Assembly: GCA_964406775.1 (NCBI GenBank)
Contig: CAYOSW010000003.1
Location: 8,723 to 72,722, forward strand
From: JACPKO01 sp964406775
Lineage (GTDB): Bacteria > Patescibacteriota > Microgenomatia > Daviesbacterales > UBA10151
Reading direction: 5' to 3'
DNA: 64,000 nucleotides
How positions within the stretch are numbered: the stretch's first letter is position 1; each line of letters starts with the position of its first letter. Below, piece after piece: positions 31,605-40,455 of this stretch. Under the pieces are notes generated by a model. That model saw only the letters and a program-made list of their open reading frames with translations, did not search any database and was not told the DNA's origin. Position numbers and translations under genes: made by a program.

Positions 31605-32516
31605 ATGAAATTAGGATATATCGGTCTCGGGAAAATGGGCAAAGGGATGGTTTTAAATCTTCTCGAGAAGGGGATTGAGATTGTCGCCTGGAACCGTTCG
31701 CCTGAACCCCGTGAAGAAGTGAAGGCTGCGGGAGCGCAAACTGTTGAAAATGCCGAGGATGTAATAAGTAAGCTTGAAACTCCGAGAATTGTTTGGCTGA
31801 TGCTTCCGGCAGGAGAAACAACGGACGAGTTTATTGATAAAATTTTACCTCTGCTGTCACCGGGCGATTTACTGATCGACGGCGCGAATTCCTTTTACCT
31901 TGATACTCTGAGAAGAGCTGAAAAAATTAAGCCGACAGGTGTGAGATTTATGGATATCGGAGTATCAGGAGGTCCAAAGGGAGCCAGAACCGGTGCTTGT
32001 TTAATGATCGGCGGAGAAAAGGCGGATGTTGAAGCAATAAAGGATGTAGTCCTTGCAGCAAGTGCACCTGACGCCTGGGGACACTTCGGAAAAGTAGGAG
32101 CGGGGCATTTTACAAAAATGATTCATAACGGAATTGAGTACGGTATGATGGAAGCAATTGCCGAGGGAGCTGCGGCCCTGAAAGCCTCGGATTTTAATTT
32201 AGATTTAAATGATGTTTTTAGGGTTTATAATAATAAGTCGGTTATAGAATCTAGATTGGTCGGATGGACAAGAGAGGCGCTCGAAGAAGATCCGGAGTTA
32301 TCGGAGTATTCATCCAAAATTAATCATACAGGGGAAGGTGAGTGGACAATTAAAACTGCAAAAGAGCTGGGTGTCGATCCTATTGTGATTGAGGATTCAT
32401 TCAAAGTAAGAGTGGATTCCGAGAAAGTGGAAGAGAATTCCCCGAACGGCTTCCGCAATAAAGCTGTATCCGCTATGAGAGGTAAATTCGGCGGGCATTC
32501 TGTAAAGAAATCTTAA
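31605..32516 (+). CDS. gnd: 6-phosphogluconate dehydrogenase, decarboxylating (short NAD-type)
   Basis: Converts 6-phosphogluconate to ribulose 5-phosphate. LGYIGLGKMGKGMVLNLLEK is the dinucleotide-binding fold. GVSGGPKGARTGACLMIGG, KMIHNGIEYGMMEAIAEGA (catalytic Lys/Asn) and HTGEGEWTIKTAKELGV are signature segments. At 303 residues it is the short form, lacking the long C-terminal domain of E. coli Gnd, and resembles the NAD-preferring Gnd/YqeC class. With zwf, pgi and tkt it makes up most of the pentose phosphate pathway. A 6-phosphogluconolactonase gene was not seen. Confidence 0.92.
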   Translation: MKLGYIGLGKMGKGMVLNLLEKGIEIVAWNRSPEPREEVKAAGAQTVENAEDVISKLETPRIVWLMLPAGETTDEFIDKILPLLSPGDLLIDGANSFYLDTLRRAEKIKPTGVRFMDIGVSGGPKGARTGACLMIGGEKADVEAIKDVVLAASAPDAWGHFGKVGAGHFTKMIHNGIEYGMMEAIAEGAAALKASDFNLDLNDVFRVYNNKSVIESRLVGWTREALEEDPELSEYSSKINHTGEGEWTIKTAKELGVDPIVIEDSFKVRVDSEKVEENSPNGFRNKAVSAMRGKFGGHSVKKS

Positions 32517-32518
32517 AT

Positions 32519-33013
32519 TCAAAAAGTGTTATTTAAATTGGCTACCCGCATCTGATGACTAAAAGTAATTAATTCACGGGCAAGTGAGTGGGGGCTATTT
32601 GCGATATTAACAGTAATCCCAGTCTCAAGTAGTCTAATGTCTGAATCCGGATGATCTCTAAATGAAAGTAATTCCGGCTCGTCCGTTTCTAAAAGCTCTA
32701 TTGCCGGATCCGCATCAGCACAAGCGACTACCAAACGGCTCATATTCGCTGTATCTCCCGCTAAATGTAATCTTAACGCCAATGCTTTTAAACTCTCGTC
32801 TTCGACACGGGTATACATCTCGTGTAAATAGTAGGCATTTTTAGGTAACGGCCGTGTAGTCCGGAGCCTGTGTAAATAAAGTTGGCCGTTAGCCATAAGC
32901 CTTTCCTGGACAGGCGTCGCAAGATGCTGTTCGAATGCCAAGTCATAGGCATCACCCTGAGTGTGAGCAAGGAGAATTACTTTTTGTAGTTTCGGTCGGT
33001 GTATTTCCGTCAT
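32519..33013 (-). CDS. Hypothetical protein (164 aa)
   Basis: No family recognised. Soluble, helix-rich, Leu/Arg/Asp-rich (VILLAHTQGDAYDLAFEQHL, ALALRLHLAGDTANMSRLVV). The ATG at 33013 lies one base after the deacetylase stop (TAA-T-ATG on the minus strand), so the two genes probably share a transcript, and an in-frame start six codons earlier would overlap that gene. It converges with gnd, two bases apart. Codon usage is more CTA/CGG-mixed than the purine genes. Confidence 0.6.
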   Translation of the reverse strand: MTEIHRPKLQKVILLAHTQGDAYDLAFEQHLATPVQERLMANGQLYLHRLRTTRPLPKNAYYLHEMYTRVEDESLKALALRLHLAGDTANMSRLVVACADADPAIELLETDEPELLSFRDHPDSDIRLLETGITVNIANSPHSLARELITFSHQMRVANLNNTF

Positions 33014-33014
33014 A

Positions 33015-33746
33015 TTAAAGTTGCGAAACAAAATTTTCCAAACTGATTTGCCCGTTAATTCTAATTCTGGGCATATTTATACCAGGATTATTTACTTTGC
33101 CGGGCCAGGTTCCGACTCCTCCGACAAATCCTGCTTGAAATGCCAGATCCTGAACCTGATAGTTGGTCGCTCCGAAAGGGTATGCGATAAAGTTAACCGG
33201 GTAACCGGTTTGGGACTGTAAAGTTTCCCTGCCTTCTTTTAATTCCCTTAACGCTTCTACGGGACCGATAGCAGTAAGATTAGGATGTGTTATGGAATGT
33301 CCTTCAAAGGTAACCAGTCCGGATCTTTGAATTTCCTTTATTTGATCCCAGTTCATATAGTAACTGGTACCGATAAGCCCTGTCGGAATAAAAGAGACCG
33401 CTTTGAAGTTATATTTGGCAAGAATAGGATAGGCTGTGGTGTAAAAATCAATATAGCCGTCGTCAAAAGTCAGCACAACCGGTTTTGCCGGGGAGGGAAT
33501 CTGTAAATTGTAAATTCCATAAAGCTCATCCAGGCTGATTGTTGTATATCCATTATTTTTCAGATAAGCTAATTGCTCCTCAAATTTGGATGGGGAAACT
33601 GATAAATAATTTCTGGCCGTATCAGACGGGTTAGGGTTTTCCGCAATATAGTGGTACATCAGTATAGGGACTGGTTGGGCGGCTGAAACATATCCTGGTA
33701 AGGTAAAAAATATAAGGACCAGAGCAGCTAAAATTAACTTTTTCAT
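33015..33746 (-). CDS. Secreted polysaccharide deacetylase
   Basis: Carbohydrate esterase 4 (NodB) fold. A clear signal peptide spans residues 1-22 (KKLILAALVLIFFTLPGYVSA). The metal-binding motifs follow: VVLTFDDGYIDFY (catalytic Asp pair) and FEGHSITHPNLTAI (HxxxH), with IAYPFGATN as motif 3. The 243-residue architecture and MYHYIAENPNP start resemble PgaB/IcaB-type N-acetylglucosamine deacetylases. Likely acts on peptidoglycan or surface polysaccharide. It is preceded by an excellent leaderless promoter on the minus strand. Confidence 0.9.
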   Translation of the reverse strand: MKKLILAALVLIFFTLPGYVSAAQPVPILMYHYIAENPNPSDTARNYLSVSPSKFEEQLAYLKNNGYTTISLDELYGIYNLQIPSPAKPVVLTFDDGYIDFYTTAYPILAKYNFKAVSFIPTGLIGTSYYMNWDQIKEIQRSGLVTFEGHSITHPNLTAIGPVEALRELKEGRETLQSQTGYPVNFIAYPFGATNYQVQDLAFQAGFVGGVGTWPGKVNNPGINMPRIRINGQISLENFVSQL

Positions 33747-33754
33747 AAGATCGA

Positions 33755-33833
33755 ATTATATCCTAGAGTAATAGATTGTACAAGACAAACGACCCAGAAG
33801 AAACTTGACTTAAGATAGGAGGGATCTCATAAT
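33755..33833. promoter_or_regulatory. Divergent promoter pair (deacetylase / 155-aa gene)
   Basis: Minus strand: TTGTAC (33783-33778), 17 bases, TATAAT (33760-33755), ending eight bases before the deacetylase ATG. Plus strand: TTGACT (33805-33810), 17 bases, CATAAT (33828-33833), ending seven bases before the ATG at 33841. Both predict leaderless messages. Confidence 0.75.
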
Positions 33834-33840
33834 TTTTGAT

Positions 33841-34308
33841 ATGGGTTACGCTTTAGAGAAGAAGGTAGTGGTAATATTGCTGACGATCTTCTCTCTGATT
33901 TCTCTTTCTCTTCCGGAATCATCACGATATATGAAGGAATTTTACCCCTTTTTTGGTTGGGATTTGTTTGATGCGATACCTGTTCCTCGCGACAGGTATG
34001 AGTTGTTCCTAATCTCTTATGGGGACAGTAAATTCAATCCGCCGCTAAATTATTCTGAGGCTTCAGAGATATTTAAAACTAAATCAGGCTTTCCGACACA
34101 ATATTACAATCTGATCCAGGATTTTGGCAAAGCTATAACATCCAGAAATAAGGAAGCAGAAAAAATTATTAGAAAAAAAATTGAAGATGTTTTTTATCCC
34201 CAGCCGTTTGAGTATGAAATCCGTATTGTAAATTACGATCAGCTGGAATACTGGAAGACAAAAAAATATAAGAATGAAAGAGTTGTCGGGGTTTTTAAAG
34301 GAGGTTAA
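33841..34308 (+). CDS. Hypothetical membrane-anchored protein (155 aa)
   Basis: One N-terminal hydrophobic segment (about residues 8-24, KVVVILLTIFSLISLSL) followed by an extracytoplasmic domain with Tyr/Phe/Pro-rich loops (YPFFGWDLFDAIPVP, FPTQYYNLIQDFGKA) and a basic C-terminal half. No named family, but paired genes of this sort (small anchored partner plus HTTM-type polytopic protein) occur in other bacteria. The stop lies inside the AAAGGAGG ribosome site of the next gene, nine bases before its ATG, so the two are surely co-transcribed. Confidence 0.65.
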   Translation: MGYALEKKVVVILLTIFSLISLSLPESSRYMKEFYPFFGWDLFDAIPVPRDRYELFLISYGDSKFNPPLNYSEASEIFKTKSGFPTQYYNLIQDFGKAITSRNKEAEKIIRKKIEDVFYPQPFEYEIRIVNYDQLEYWKTKKYKNERVVGVFKGG

Positions 34309-34316
34309 ATATTGAT

Positions 34317-35273
34317 ATGTCAGGCAAGAGAATCTTAAAAAATATACTCGGCTATCCGTCATTAACTTTGCTTGCCAAAGATATGCGGGTTATGACTATT
34401 TCTCGGACAGTAATTTCCTTTCATTATTATGTTCTGGTTTACCTGGCATTTGATGTGTTTATGCAGATGGGAAACCAACTTAACGCTTCAGGATACAGTC
34501 CAATCTGGCCACTTTCTTGGTCAAACTTAATCTCCGCTAACCAGGAGACAACCATAGATTTTATACGCTTCTTCTTTGTAATTTCGGTCCTGGCCGGTGT
34601 GTTTTTTCATAAGAAATTCTGGGGGCGGTTAATTGTTTTTTTGGGTATCTGGCAAATGCATGCGGTTTTAAGTTCCTTTTATCATCCCAGTCATCAATGG
34701 TATCCGTGGCTGTATACATCGTTTATCTTTATTTTTCTGCCGGATATTTGGAACGGGAAAATAAATTCTGAATCGAATAAAAAGTTTCTTCTTCTGATTT
34801 GGGCCGCACAATTTGTGGTACTTCTTGCATATACTTTATCCGGTATATGGAAATTTGTAGCTTTATTCCAGCAGTTTTCTGCCGGCCAAGTGCACGGATT
34901 TTCAAAAGAAGCTTTTGCATATCAACTAACGGATTGGGTACCAAGACTCAGCGCTAAACCCGAATTTGCCGATTTTTTTATTGATCATCAGGAAATTGCG
35001 TGGCCATTGTATATCGGTTCTTACTTTCTCGAATTGTTTGCGGTTTGGACGGTTTTCCGACCATCGCTCCAGAAAATTTGGGCAGTTTCTTTAATTATTT
35101 TTCATTTCGGAACAGTCTTCATAATGGGGATATCATTTATGCCCTCGGTAATGATTTTAATTGTCCTGTTCTTGAATTCTCCTTTTTCTCCCGAAAAATT
35201 TTCCGTTAAACAAATGCTTAGCGATTTACCTGTTGTAAGTCAATTTCTTTTGCTGTTAAAAAGAAGAAGTTAG
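34317..35273 (+). CDS. HTTM-like polytopic membrane protein
   Basis: About 318 residues with six to eight hydrophobic segments. The pattern AAQFVVLLAYTLSGIWKFVA, then SYFLELFAVWTVFRPSLQKI followed by IIFHFGTVFIMGISFMPS, resembles the HTTM domain (horizontally transferred transmembrane, related to vitamin K-dependent gamma-carboxylase). The gamma-carboxylase active-site signature was not verified, so enzymatic activity is uncertain. The preceding gene encodes an anchored extracytoplasmic partner. It overlaps zwf on the opposite strand by four bases. Confidence 0.6.
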   Translation: MSGKRILKNILGYPSLTLLAKDMRVMTISRTVISFHYYVLVYLAFDVFMQMGNQLNASGYSPIWPLSWSNLISANQETTIDFIRFFFVISVLAGVFFHKKFWGRLIVFLGIWQMHAVLSSFYHPSHQWYPWLYTSFIFIFLPDIWNGKINSESNKKFLLLIWAAQFVVLLAYTLSGIWKFVALFQQFSAGQVHGFSKEAFAYQLTDWVPRLSAKPEFADFFIDHQEIAWPLYIGSYFLELFAVWTVFRPSLQKIWAVSLIIFHFGTVFIMGISFMPSVMILIVLFLNSPFSPEKFSVKQMLSDLPVVSQFLLLLKRRS

Positions 35274-36739
35274 CGGACCGGGTAGCTGATATTGCAGAAG
35301 GCATTGGAAGGCATAAGCCATTCTCTTCCGTCTCTTTTAATCAATTCATCAGCTGCTTCAGGTCCCCAAGATCCGGGTTCGTAAACCAGAGGATTATTTC
35401 TGGCTTCGATAAGCGTATCGACAAATTTCCAGGATGCTTCGATTTCGGCGCTGTCAGCGAAAAAAGTCTGATCTCCCCGTATGGCATCCAGTATTAATCT
35501 TTCATAAGGGTCAGGTAAAACATGGGCATTCATAGGGTTCTCCGCGCGGTAACAATACTGGAGAAAGTTTTCCTCAAGCTCAACTTTACCCGGCTTTTTA
35601 CTTAGGAATCTGATGACGATTCCTTCGTTGGGTTGGAGTCTGTATATTAAAACATTCGGTTCCATACCCTTTTTCAGGTCACGGTATAAACGATTCTTTG
35701 GTGTTTTAAAAACTATGGAAATTTCGGTAACGGTTTCTGCCAGCATTTTTCCGGCCCGAACATAAATAGGTACCCCTTTGAAACGGGCATTATCAATTTC
35801 GGTTTTAAATGCATAAAAAGTATCGGTTTTAGAATCTGGTTTTATATTGTCCTCTTTCAAATATCCCTTGTATTGTCCGAAAACAACATCTTTTTTATCC
35901 GGAACTAACGATTTCAAAATTTTTATCCGTTCATTTGTTACTGCCTCGTTTGAAAATTCCGAGGGGGCGTCCATTGTCGCGAATGCCAGCATCTGCATTT
36001 GATGATTTTGACCGACATCTTTTAACGATCCGACAATATCGTAAAATCCCCCTCTGGCTCCGATCCCGAAATCTTCAGTTGCAGTAATTTGAATATGGTC
36101 GACATAGTCCTTATTAATAAGCGGTTCAAACAGACCGTTTCCGAATCTGAAAGTCAGGATGTTCTGCAGTGTTTCTTTGCCTAAATAATGATCCATCCGG
36201 TAAATCTGAGATTGTTTAAAATATTTTGCCAGAAGATTATTAATTCCGGTTGCAGATTTAAGATCATTACCCAAAGGTTTTTCAATCATTAAGCGTACAA
36301 ATCCGTGCTTTTCGTCAGTGAGGTCATTCTTTTTGAGATTTTCAAAAATGCTCTCATAGAGTTCGGGATAAGTTGCCAGATAATAAATCCGGTCGTCTTT
36401 TCCTTTCGTTGAATTGGCTATCTTATCCAGAAAATCCTTGAGCCGGATATAAAATTCGGGATGGTCTAAATGTCCGTCCAGATAGTGCATTTTTTTAAGC
36501 AGAGTCTCGACAACTTCTTTTTTTATTTCGTGCTGGTGGTGGCGGTTTCCGGAAGTTAAAGTTTTGCGGATATAATCTTTGAATTCAGCCTCGGTCATCG
36601 GTTTTCTGGCGTTTCCGACGATACTCATATTCTTCGGTAAAACGTCTTTTTCCTCCATATCATAAAGAGCCTGAATGATATATTTTTGTGCAAGATTTGA
36701 GGTAATTCCGAAGACTATCAGGGAAAAGTTTTCAGACAT
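35270..36739 (-). CDS. zwf: Glucose-6-phosphate dehydrogenase
   Basis: Oxidises glucose 6-phosphate to 6-phosphogluconolactone with NAD(P). The N-terminal Rossmann strand (SLIVFGITSNLAQKYIIQAL) has TSN in place of the usual GASGDL-type loop. The substrate motif RMDHYLGKETLQNILTFRFG (active-site His/Lys) is exact, and PIYVRAGKMLAETVTEISIV follows. At 489 residues it is full length. It is transcribed divergently from pgi with overlapping -35 boxes. The altered nucleotide loop may shift NAD/NADP preference, but this is inference. Confidence 0.93.
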   Translation of the reverse strand: MSENFSLIVFGITSNLAQKYIIQALYDMEEKDVLPKNMSIVGNARKPMTEAEFKDYIRKTLTSGNRHHQHEIKKEVVETLLKKMHYLDGHLDHPEFYIRLKDFLDKIANSTKGKDDRIYYLATYPELYESIFENLKKNDLTDEKHGFVRLMIEKPLGNDLKSATGINNLLAKYFKQSQIYRMDHYLGKETLQNILTFRFGNGLFEPLINKDYVDHIQITATEDFGIGARGGFYDIVGSLKDVGQNHQMQMLAFATMDAPSEFSNEAVTNERIKILKSLVPDKKDVVFGQYKGYLKEDNIKPDSKTDTFYAFKTEIDNARFKGVPIYVRAGKMLAETVTEISIVFKTPKNRLYRDLKKGMEPNVLIYRLQPNEGIVIRFLSKKPGKVELEENFLQYCYRAENPMNAHVLPDPYERLILDAIRGDQTFFADSAEIEASWKFVDTLIEARNNPLVYEPGSWGPEAADELIKRDGREWLMPSNAFCNISYPVR

Positions 36740-36748
36740 AACAAGCTA

Positions 36749-36797
36749 AATTTACACCATAGGGGTACTTGAATCAACTCTTAAACTTTGCAATACT
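36749..36797. promoter_or_regulatory. Divergent zwf/pgi promoters with overlapping -35 boxes
   Basis: Minus strand (zwf): TTGATT (36777-36772), 17 bases, TAAATT (36754-36749). Plus strand (pgi): TTGAAT (36769-36774), 17 bases, AATACT (36792-36797). The two -35 hexamers share three bases within the palindrome TTGAATCAA, so polymerase binding should be mutually exclusive. Confidence 0.65.
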
Positions 36798-36804
36798 TTC
36801 CTTG

Positions 36805-38409
36805 ATGCTGACATCACTTCCTACTTACCGAAAAACTGCGGAACATTTTGAATCCATAAAAGAGCAAAACCTGAGGGAATTATTTTCAGCTGATCCCGAC
36901 CGGGCTTTAAGATTTTCTCTCCAATTTGAAGATATTTTTTTGGACTATTCTAAAAACAGAATCACCAAGGAAACATTGGGACTTTTAGTTCAGCTTGCCC
37001 TAGAGGCGGGATTGGAAGAAAAAATTAAGGCGATGTTTTCGGGTGAAAAAATTAATAAGACCGAAAACAGACCTGTTTTGCATACGGCATTAAGGAATAT
37101 TTCAGGAGAATCTGTAAATGTAGACGGAGCTAACGTAATGGAAGAAATAAATAGTGTTCTTTCGAGGATGAGGCAATTTTGCGATAAAGTAAGAAGGGGT
37201 GAGTGGATCGGGTCTTCCGGAAAACGGATCAGAAACATCGTTAATATCGGAATTGGGGGCTCAGATCTGGGCCCCGTTATGGCCTACGAAGCTTTGAAAT
37301 TTTATTCCGACCGGGGTGTAAATATCAAATTTATCTCAAATATTGACGGAACAGATTTTGCTGAAAAGACGAGGGATCTTATTCCAGGCGAAACGCTCTT
37401 TATTATTGCCTCAAAAACATTTACAACTCAGGAGACGATGACCAATGCCGAAACTGCTAAAAAATGGATAGTTAAAGCGGAAGGTGAGGACGCAGTATCA
37501 AAGCATTTTGTGGCGCTCTCGACAAATCTGGAAGAAGTTAAAAAATTCGGCATTTACGGGGAAAATATGTTTCCTTTTTGGGATTTTGTAGGCGGGAGAT
37601 ATTCACTCTGTTCGGCGATCGGGCTCTCTTTGATGATCGCGGTTGGAGCTGATAATTTTGATGAGATGCTTAAGGGCTTCCACTCCGTCGATGTACATTT
37701 CAAAAATTCCGAACTATCTCAAAATTTGCCTGTAATTTTAGGATTGATCAACATCTGGAATAATAATTTTTTCGGCTTTGACACTCAGGCGATCATTCCT
37801 TACGACCAATATCTTTCCCGGCTTCCCGCATATCTACAGCAGGCAGTTATGGAATCAAACGGTAAATCGGTAACCGAATCCGGACAAAAGATTGACTATC
37901 AAACAAGTCCGGTGATTTGGGGAGAGCCGGGAACAAACGGCCAGCACGCTTTTTTTCAGCTGATGCATCAGGGAACCAGAATAGTTCCCGCCGATTTTAT
38001 CGGTTTTAAGGAAAGTCTGAATCCTGTTGGAGATCATCACGATAAACTTATGGCAAATTTTTTTGCCCAATCTGAAGCTTTCGCTTTCGGAAAAACTGCT
38101 GAAGAGCTGAGATCCGAAGGAGTAAGTGAGGAATTAATTCCTCACAAAGTTATGCCCGGAAACCGGCCGACTAACACAATTTTAGTCGGTAAGTTAACTC
38201 CATATGCATTGGGTCAGTTGATTGCGCTTTACGAACACTCAATTTTTGTTCAGGGTGTCATTTGGGGAATAGATTCATTTGACCAATGGGGCGTAGAGCT
38301 CGGAAAAGTATTGGCTAAGAGGATTTTATCGGAAATTGAGACCGGAAATACGGATGAATTAAAGCACGACTCTTCTACCAATAATTTGCTGAAAAAATTC
38401 CTTTCTTAA
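36805..38409 (+). CDS. pgi: Glucose-6-phosphate isomerase
   Basis: Interconverts glucose 6-phosphate and fructose 6-phosphate. Signatures include NIGIGGSDLGPVMAYEALKF, FIIASKTFTTQETMTNAET, GGRYSLCSAIGLSLM, YLQQAVMESNGK and GNRPTNTILVG. The frame opens at a TTG (36769), but I choose ATG 36805 because the family N-terminus (LPTYRKTAEHFESIKEQNLR) begins there and the promoter lies over the earlier codons. At 534 residues it has standard length. Confidence 0.95.
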   Translation: MLTSLPTYRKTAEHFESIKEQNLRELFSADPDRALRFSLQFEDIFLDYSKNRITKETLGLLVQLALEAGLEEKIKAMFSGEKINKTENRPVLHTALRNISGESVNVDGANVMEEINSVLSRMRQFCDKVRRGEWIGSSGKRIRNIVNIGIGGSDLGPVMAYEALKFYSDRGVNIKFISNIDGTDFAEKTRDLIPGETLFIIASKTFTTQETMTNAETAKKWIVKAEGEDAVSKHFVALSTNLEEVKKFGIYGENMFPFWDFVGGRYSLCSAIGLSLMIAVGADNFDEMLKGFHSVDVHFKNSELSQNLPVILGLINIWNNNFFGFDTQAIIPYDQYLSRLPAYLQQAVMESNGKSVTESGQKIDYQTSPVIWGEPGTNGQHAFFQLMHQGTRIVPADFIGFKESLNPVGDHHDKLMANFFAQSEAFAFGKTAEELRSEGVSEELIPHKVMPGNRPTNTILVGKLTPYALGQLIALYEHSIFVQGVIWGIDSFDQWGVELGKVLAKRILSEIETGNTDELKHDSSTNNLLKKFLS

Positions 38410-38465
38410 GCGTCTTGCCTTTTCTTTGGGCTTCACTTATCATTACACAGTTTGCTTTTAAGATT

Positions 38466-40007
38466 ATGCCTGCAAACTACGCTTTGATCAGCGTTTTTAA
38501 CAAAGAAGGAATAGTTGAATTCGCCAAAGAACTGAAATCTTTGGGCTATCTTCTCATATCTACAGGCGGAACAGCCAAGCTTTTATCGGAATCAGGTATT
38601 GAGGTCATTCCTGTTGAAAAAATTACCAATAAACCGGAAAGTCTAAACGGAAGAGTTAAGACGATTAGCTTTGAGTTAGAGGGCGGGATATTGTATGACA
38701 GAAATAATTCCGACCACGTTAAAGAGGCTGAAAAATTAGGACTCTTAAACATTAATATCGTTGTCTGCAATCTTTATCCGTTTGAGAAAAAAAATGAGAT
38801 AGAAAATATTGATGTAGGAGGTCCAACAATGCTCCGGGCTGCCGCGAAAAATCACCTCTCAGTTCTTTCTGTTTGTGATCCTGCAGACTACGGGAGAATT
38901 GCCGGGAGTTTAAAAGAGGGGAAAATTCCTGAAAGTTTAAGGATGGAATTAGCCGCTAAAACTTTTGAACACTTATCATTCTATGATTCTCAAATTGCTA
39001 AATTTTTCAGAAAACAGACTGTAAATTTATATCCGCAAGAACTGACTATTCCGGGAAGAAAAGTGAAGGAGCTAAGATACGGGGAAAACCCTCACCAGAC
39101 TGCATCGTTGTATTTGACTCCCAATTCGGACTCTCCCTTTGAAAACATTCAGCATATCGCAGGCAGGGAATTATCAATGATGAATGTGACCGATATGAAC
39201 GCGGGTCTCGAGGCGGTCCGGATTTTCGAAGAACCGGCAGCTGTTGTTATAAAACACAACACACCCTGCGGTATTGCACTCGGATCAACTCCTGCAGAAG
39301 CACTGAGCAGAGCAATCAATGCTGATCCGGAATCTGCGTTCGGGGGTATAGTTGTTTTAAATAAACCCTTTGATAAAGAAGCTGCCGAAGTTGTGACTTC
39401 TTTTAAAGATGAAAGAAAAGGACTTTTCGATATCGTAACGGCACCCGGAATTGAAGAAGATGCGCTGGAAATATTAAAAGGCGTGAGGAAAAGTATGGGC
39501 GTTTATATTTTAAGCGGTATAAGGAAGCCGGTAAAAAACGATATGGTAGTCAAAGAAATTATCGGCGGTTTTACATATCAAAGGGCCGATTCGGAAACGG
39601 ATTCCGGACAGAAAGGTTGGGAGGTTGTTACGAAAGTTAAACCGACGAAGGAGCAATTAAAACAGATGGAGATTGCCTGGAAATTTATCAGAAGGATGCG
39701 TTCGAATACTGTAATTATTATGGACAAAAAACTGCCGCAAACAACCGGTATCGGTACGGGACAGACTTCAAGATACAGGGCTGCACTTATGGCAATTGAA
39801 TTGGCGGGAGATAAAGTTGAAAATGCGGTTCTTGCCTCAGATGCATTTTTTCCTTTCGATGATGTTGTTTCGCTTGCGGCAAAAAATAAAGTAGGGGCAA
39901 TCGTCCAGTCAGGCGGATCCATAAATGATAAAGCGTCAATTGAAGCTGCTGATAAAGCAGGCATAGCAATGGTTTTTACAAATGAAAGAACCTTCTGGCA
40001 CTACTAA
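38466..40007 (+). CDS. purH: Bifunctional AICAR transformylase / IMP cyclohydrolase
   Basis: Last two steps of IMP synthesis. The cyclohydrolase half starts YALISVFNKEGIVEFAKELK and contains GTAKLL and SLNGRVKTI. The transformylase half contains KELRYGENPHQTASLYL, the catalytic AVVIKHNTPCGIALG (Lys-His), DPESAFGGIVVLN and IGTGQTSRYRAALMAIELA, ending FTNERTFWHY. One family-conserved Lys in the V(K)SN motif is Arg here (RMRSN). The protein looks intact at 513 residues. The ATG at 38466 matches the family start, and 17 upstream codons in frame are ignored. Two purP genes 10 kb away encode an alternative formylation route. Confidence 0.95.
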   Translation: MPANYALISVFNKEGIVEFAKELKSLGYLLISTGGTAKLLSESGIEVIPVEKITNKPESLNGRVKTISFELEGGILYDRNNSDHVKEAEKLGLLNINIVVCNLYPFEKKNEIENIDVGGPTMLRAAAKNHLSVLSVCDPADYGRIAGSLKEGKIPESLRMELAAKTFEHLSFYDSQIAKFFRKQTVNLYPQELTIPGRKVKELRYGENPHQTASLYLTPNSDSPFENIQHIAGRELSMMNVTDMNAGLEAVRIFEEPAAVVIKHNTPCGIALGSTPAEALSRAINADPESAFGGIVVLNKPFDKEAAEVVTSFKDERKGLFDIVTAPGIEEDALEILKGVRKSMGVYILSGIRKPVKNDMVVKEIIGGFTYQRADSETDSGQKGWEVVTKVKPTKEQLKQMEIAWKFIRRMRSNTVIIMDKKLPQTTGIGTGQTSRYRAALMAIELAGDKVENAVLASDAFFPFDDVVSLAAKNKVGAIVQSGGSINDKASIEAADKAGIAMVFTNERTFWHY

Positions 40008-40010
40008 AAT

Positions 40011-40376
40011 TTAACGCTCTTTTCCTTTTGCAGCGCTAGTTTTCCATTCAGCAATAACTTGAGTTGCAGTAGTATAAATTTCAACTAAGGTACCTTCAGA
40101 TCGAAATCTCTGTGCAACTATATCCATTTCGCCTATTCCAACCTGGCTGTCTCTCAGGTTTTTGTAATCCATAAATATTGATCCACCATTAGGATGGAAA
40201 AATTGACTACCTGCTCTGGCTTCATTAAGAATAGAAGATGCTTTTTTATATGCTAGTTCCCATTCGCCGGGAAGCGGTTGGCTTATGTATTTTCTATTTG
40301 CTGGGAGGTTTGGGTTAAATAGTTGATAGGGCAATTGCTGTATCAATAGCGAAGCATACACTCTGTTTAAATTCAT
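40011..40376 (-). CDS. Hypothetical protein (121 aa)
   Basis: No family recognised. Soluble, with a Tyr/Gln/Pro-rich N-terminal half and a helix-strand C-terminal half (DYKNLRDSQVGIGEMDIVAQ, LVEIYTTATQVIAEWKTS). TACAAT on the minus strand (40388-40383) ends six bases before the ATG. It converges with purH four bases away and diverges from purL. Typical of the orphan genes placed between purine genes here. Confidence 0.58.
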   Translation of the reverse strand: MNLNRVYASLLIQQLPYQLFNPNLPANRKYISQPLPGEWELAYKKASSILNEARAGSQFFHPNGGSIFMDYKNLRDSQVGIGEMDIVAQRFRSEGTLVEIYTTATQVIAEWKTSAAKGKER

Positions 40377-40413
40377 TTTAGCATTGTAAGTTATTTGTTA
40401 TACAAAATCATCC

Positions 40414-40442
40414 TTGTTCTCGAAGCTGTTTTGATATATTAT
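40414..40442 (+). promoter_or_regulatory. purSL operon promoter
   Basis: TTGTTC (40414-40419), 17 bases, TATTAT (40437-40442). Predicted start site at about 40449, only a few bases before TTG 40453 / ATG 40456. Confidence 0.6.
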
Positions 40443-40455
40443 AAGGCTGAAATTG

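Noticed and set aside
36769..36804. TTG start for pgi
   Set aside because: The region is occupied by the predicted pgi promoter and the family N-terminus begins at the ATG 36 bases later.
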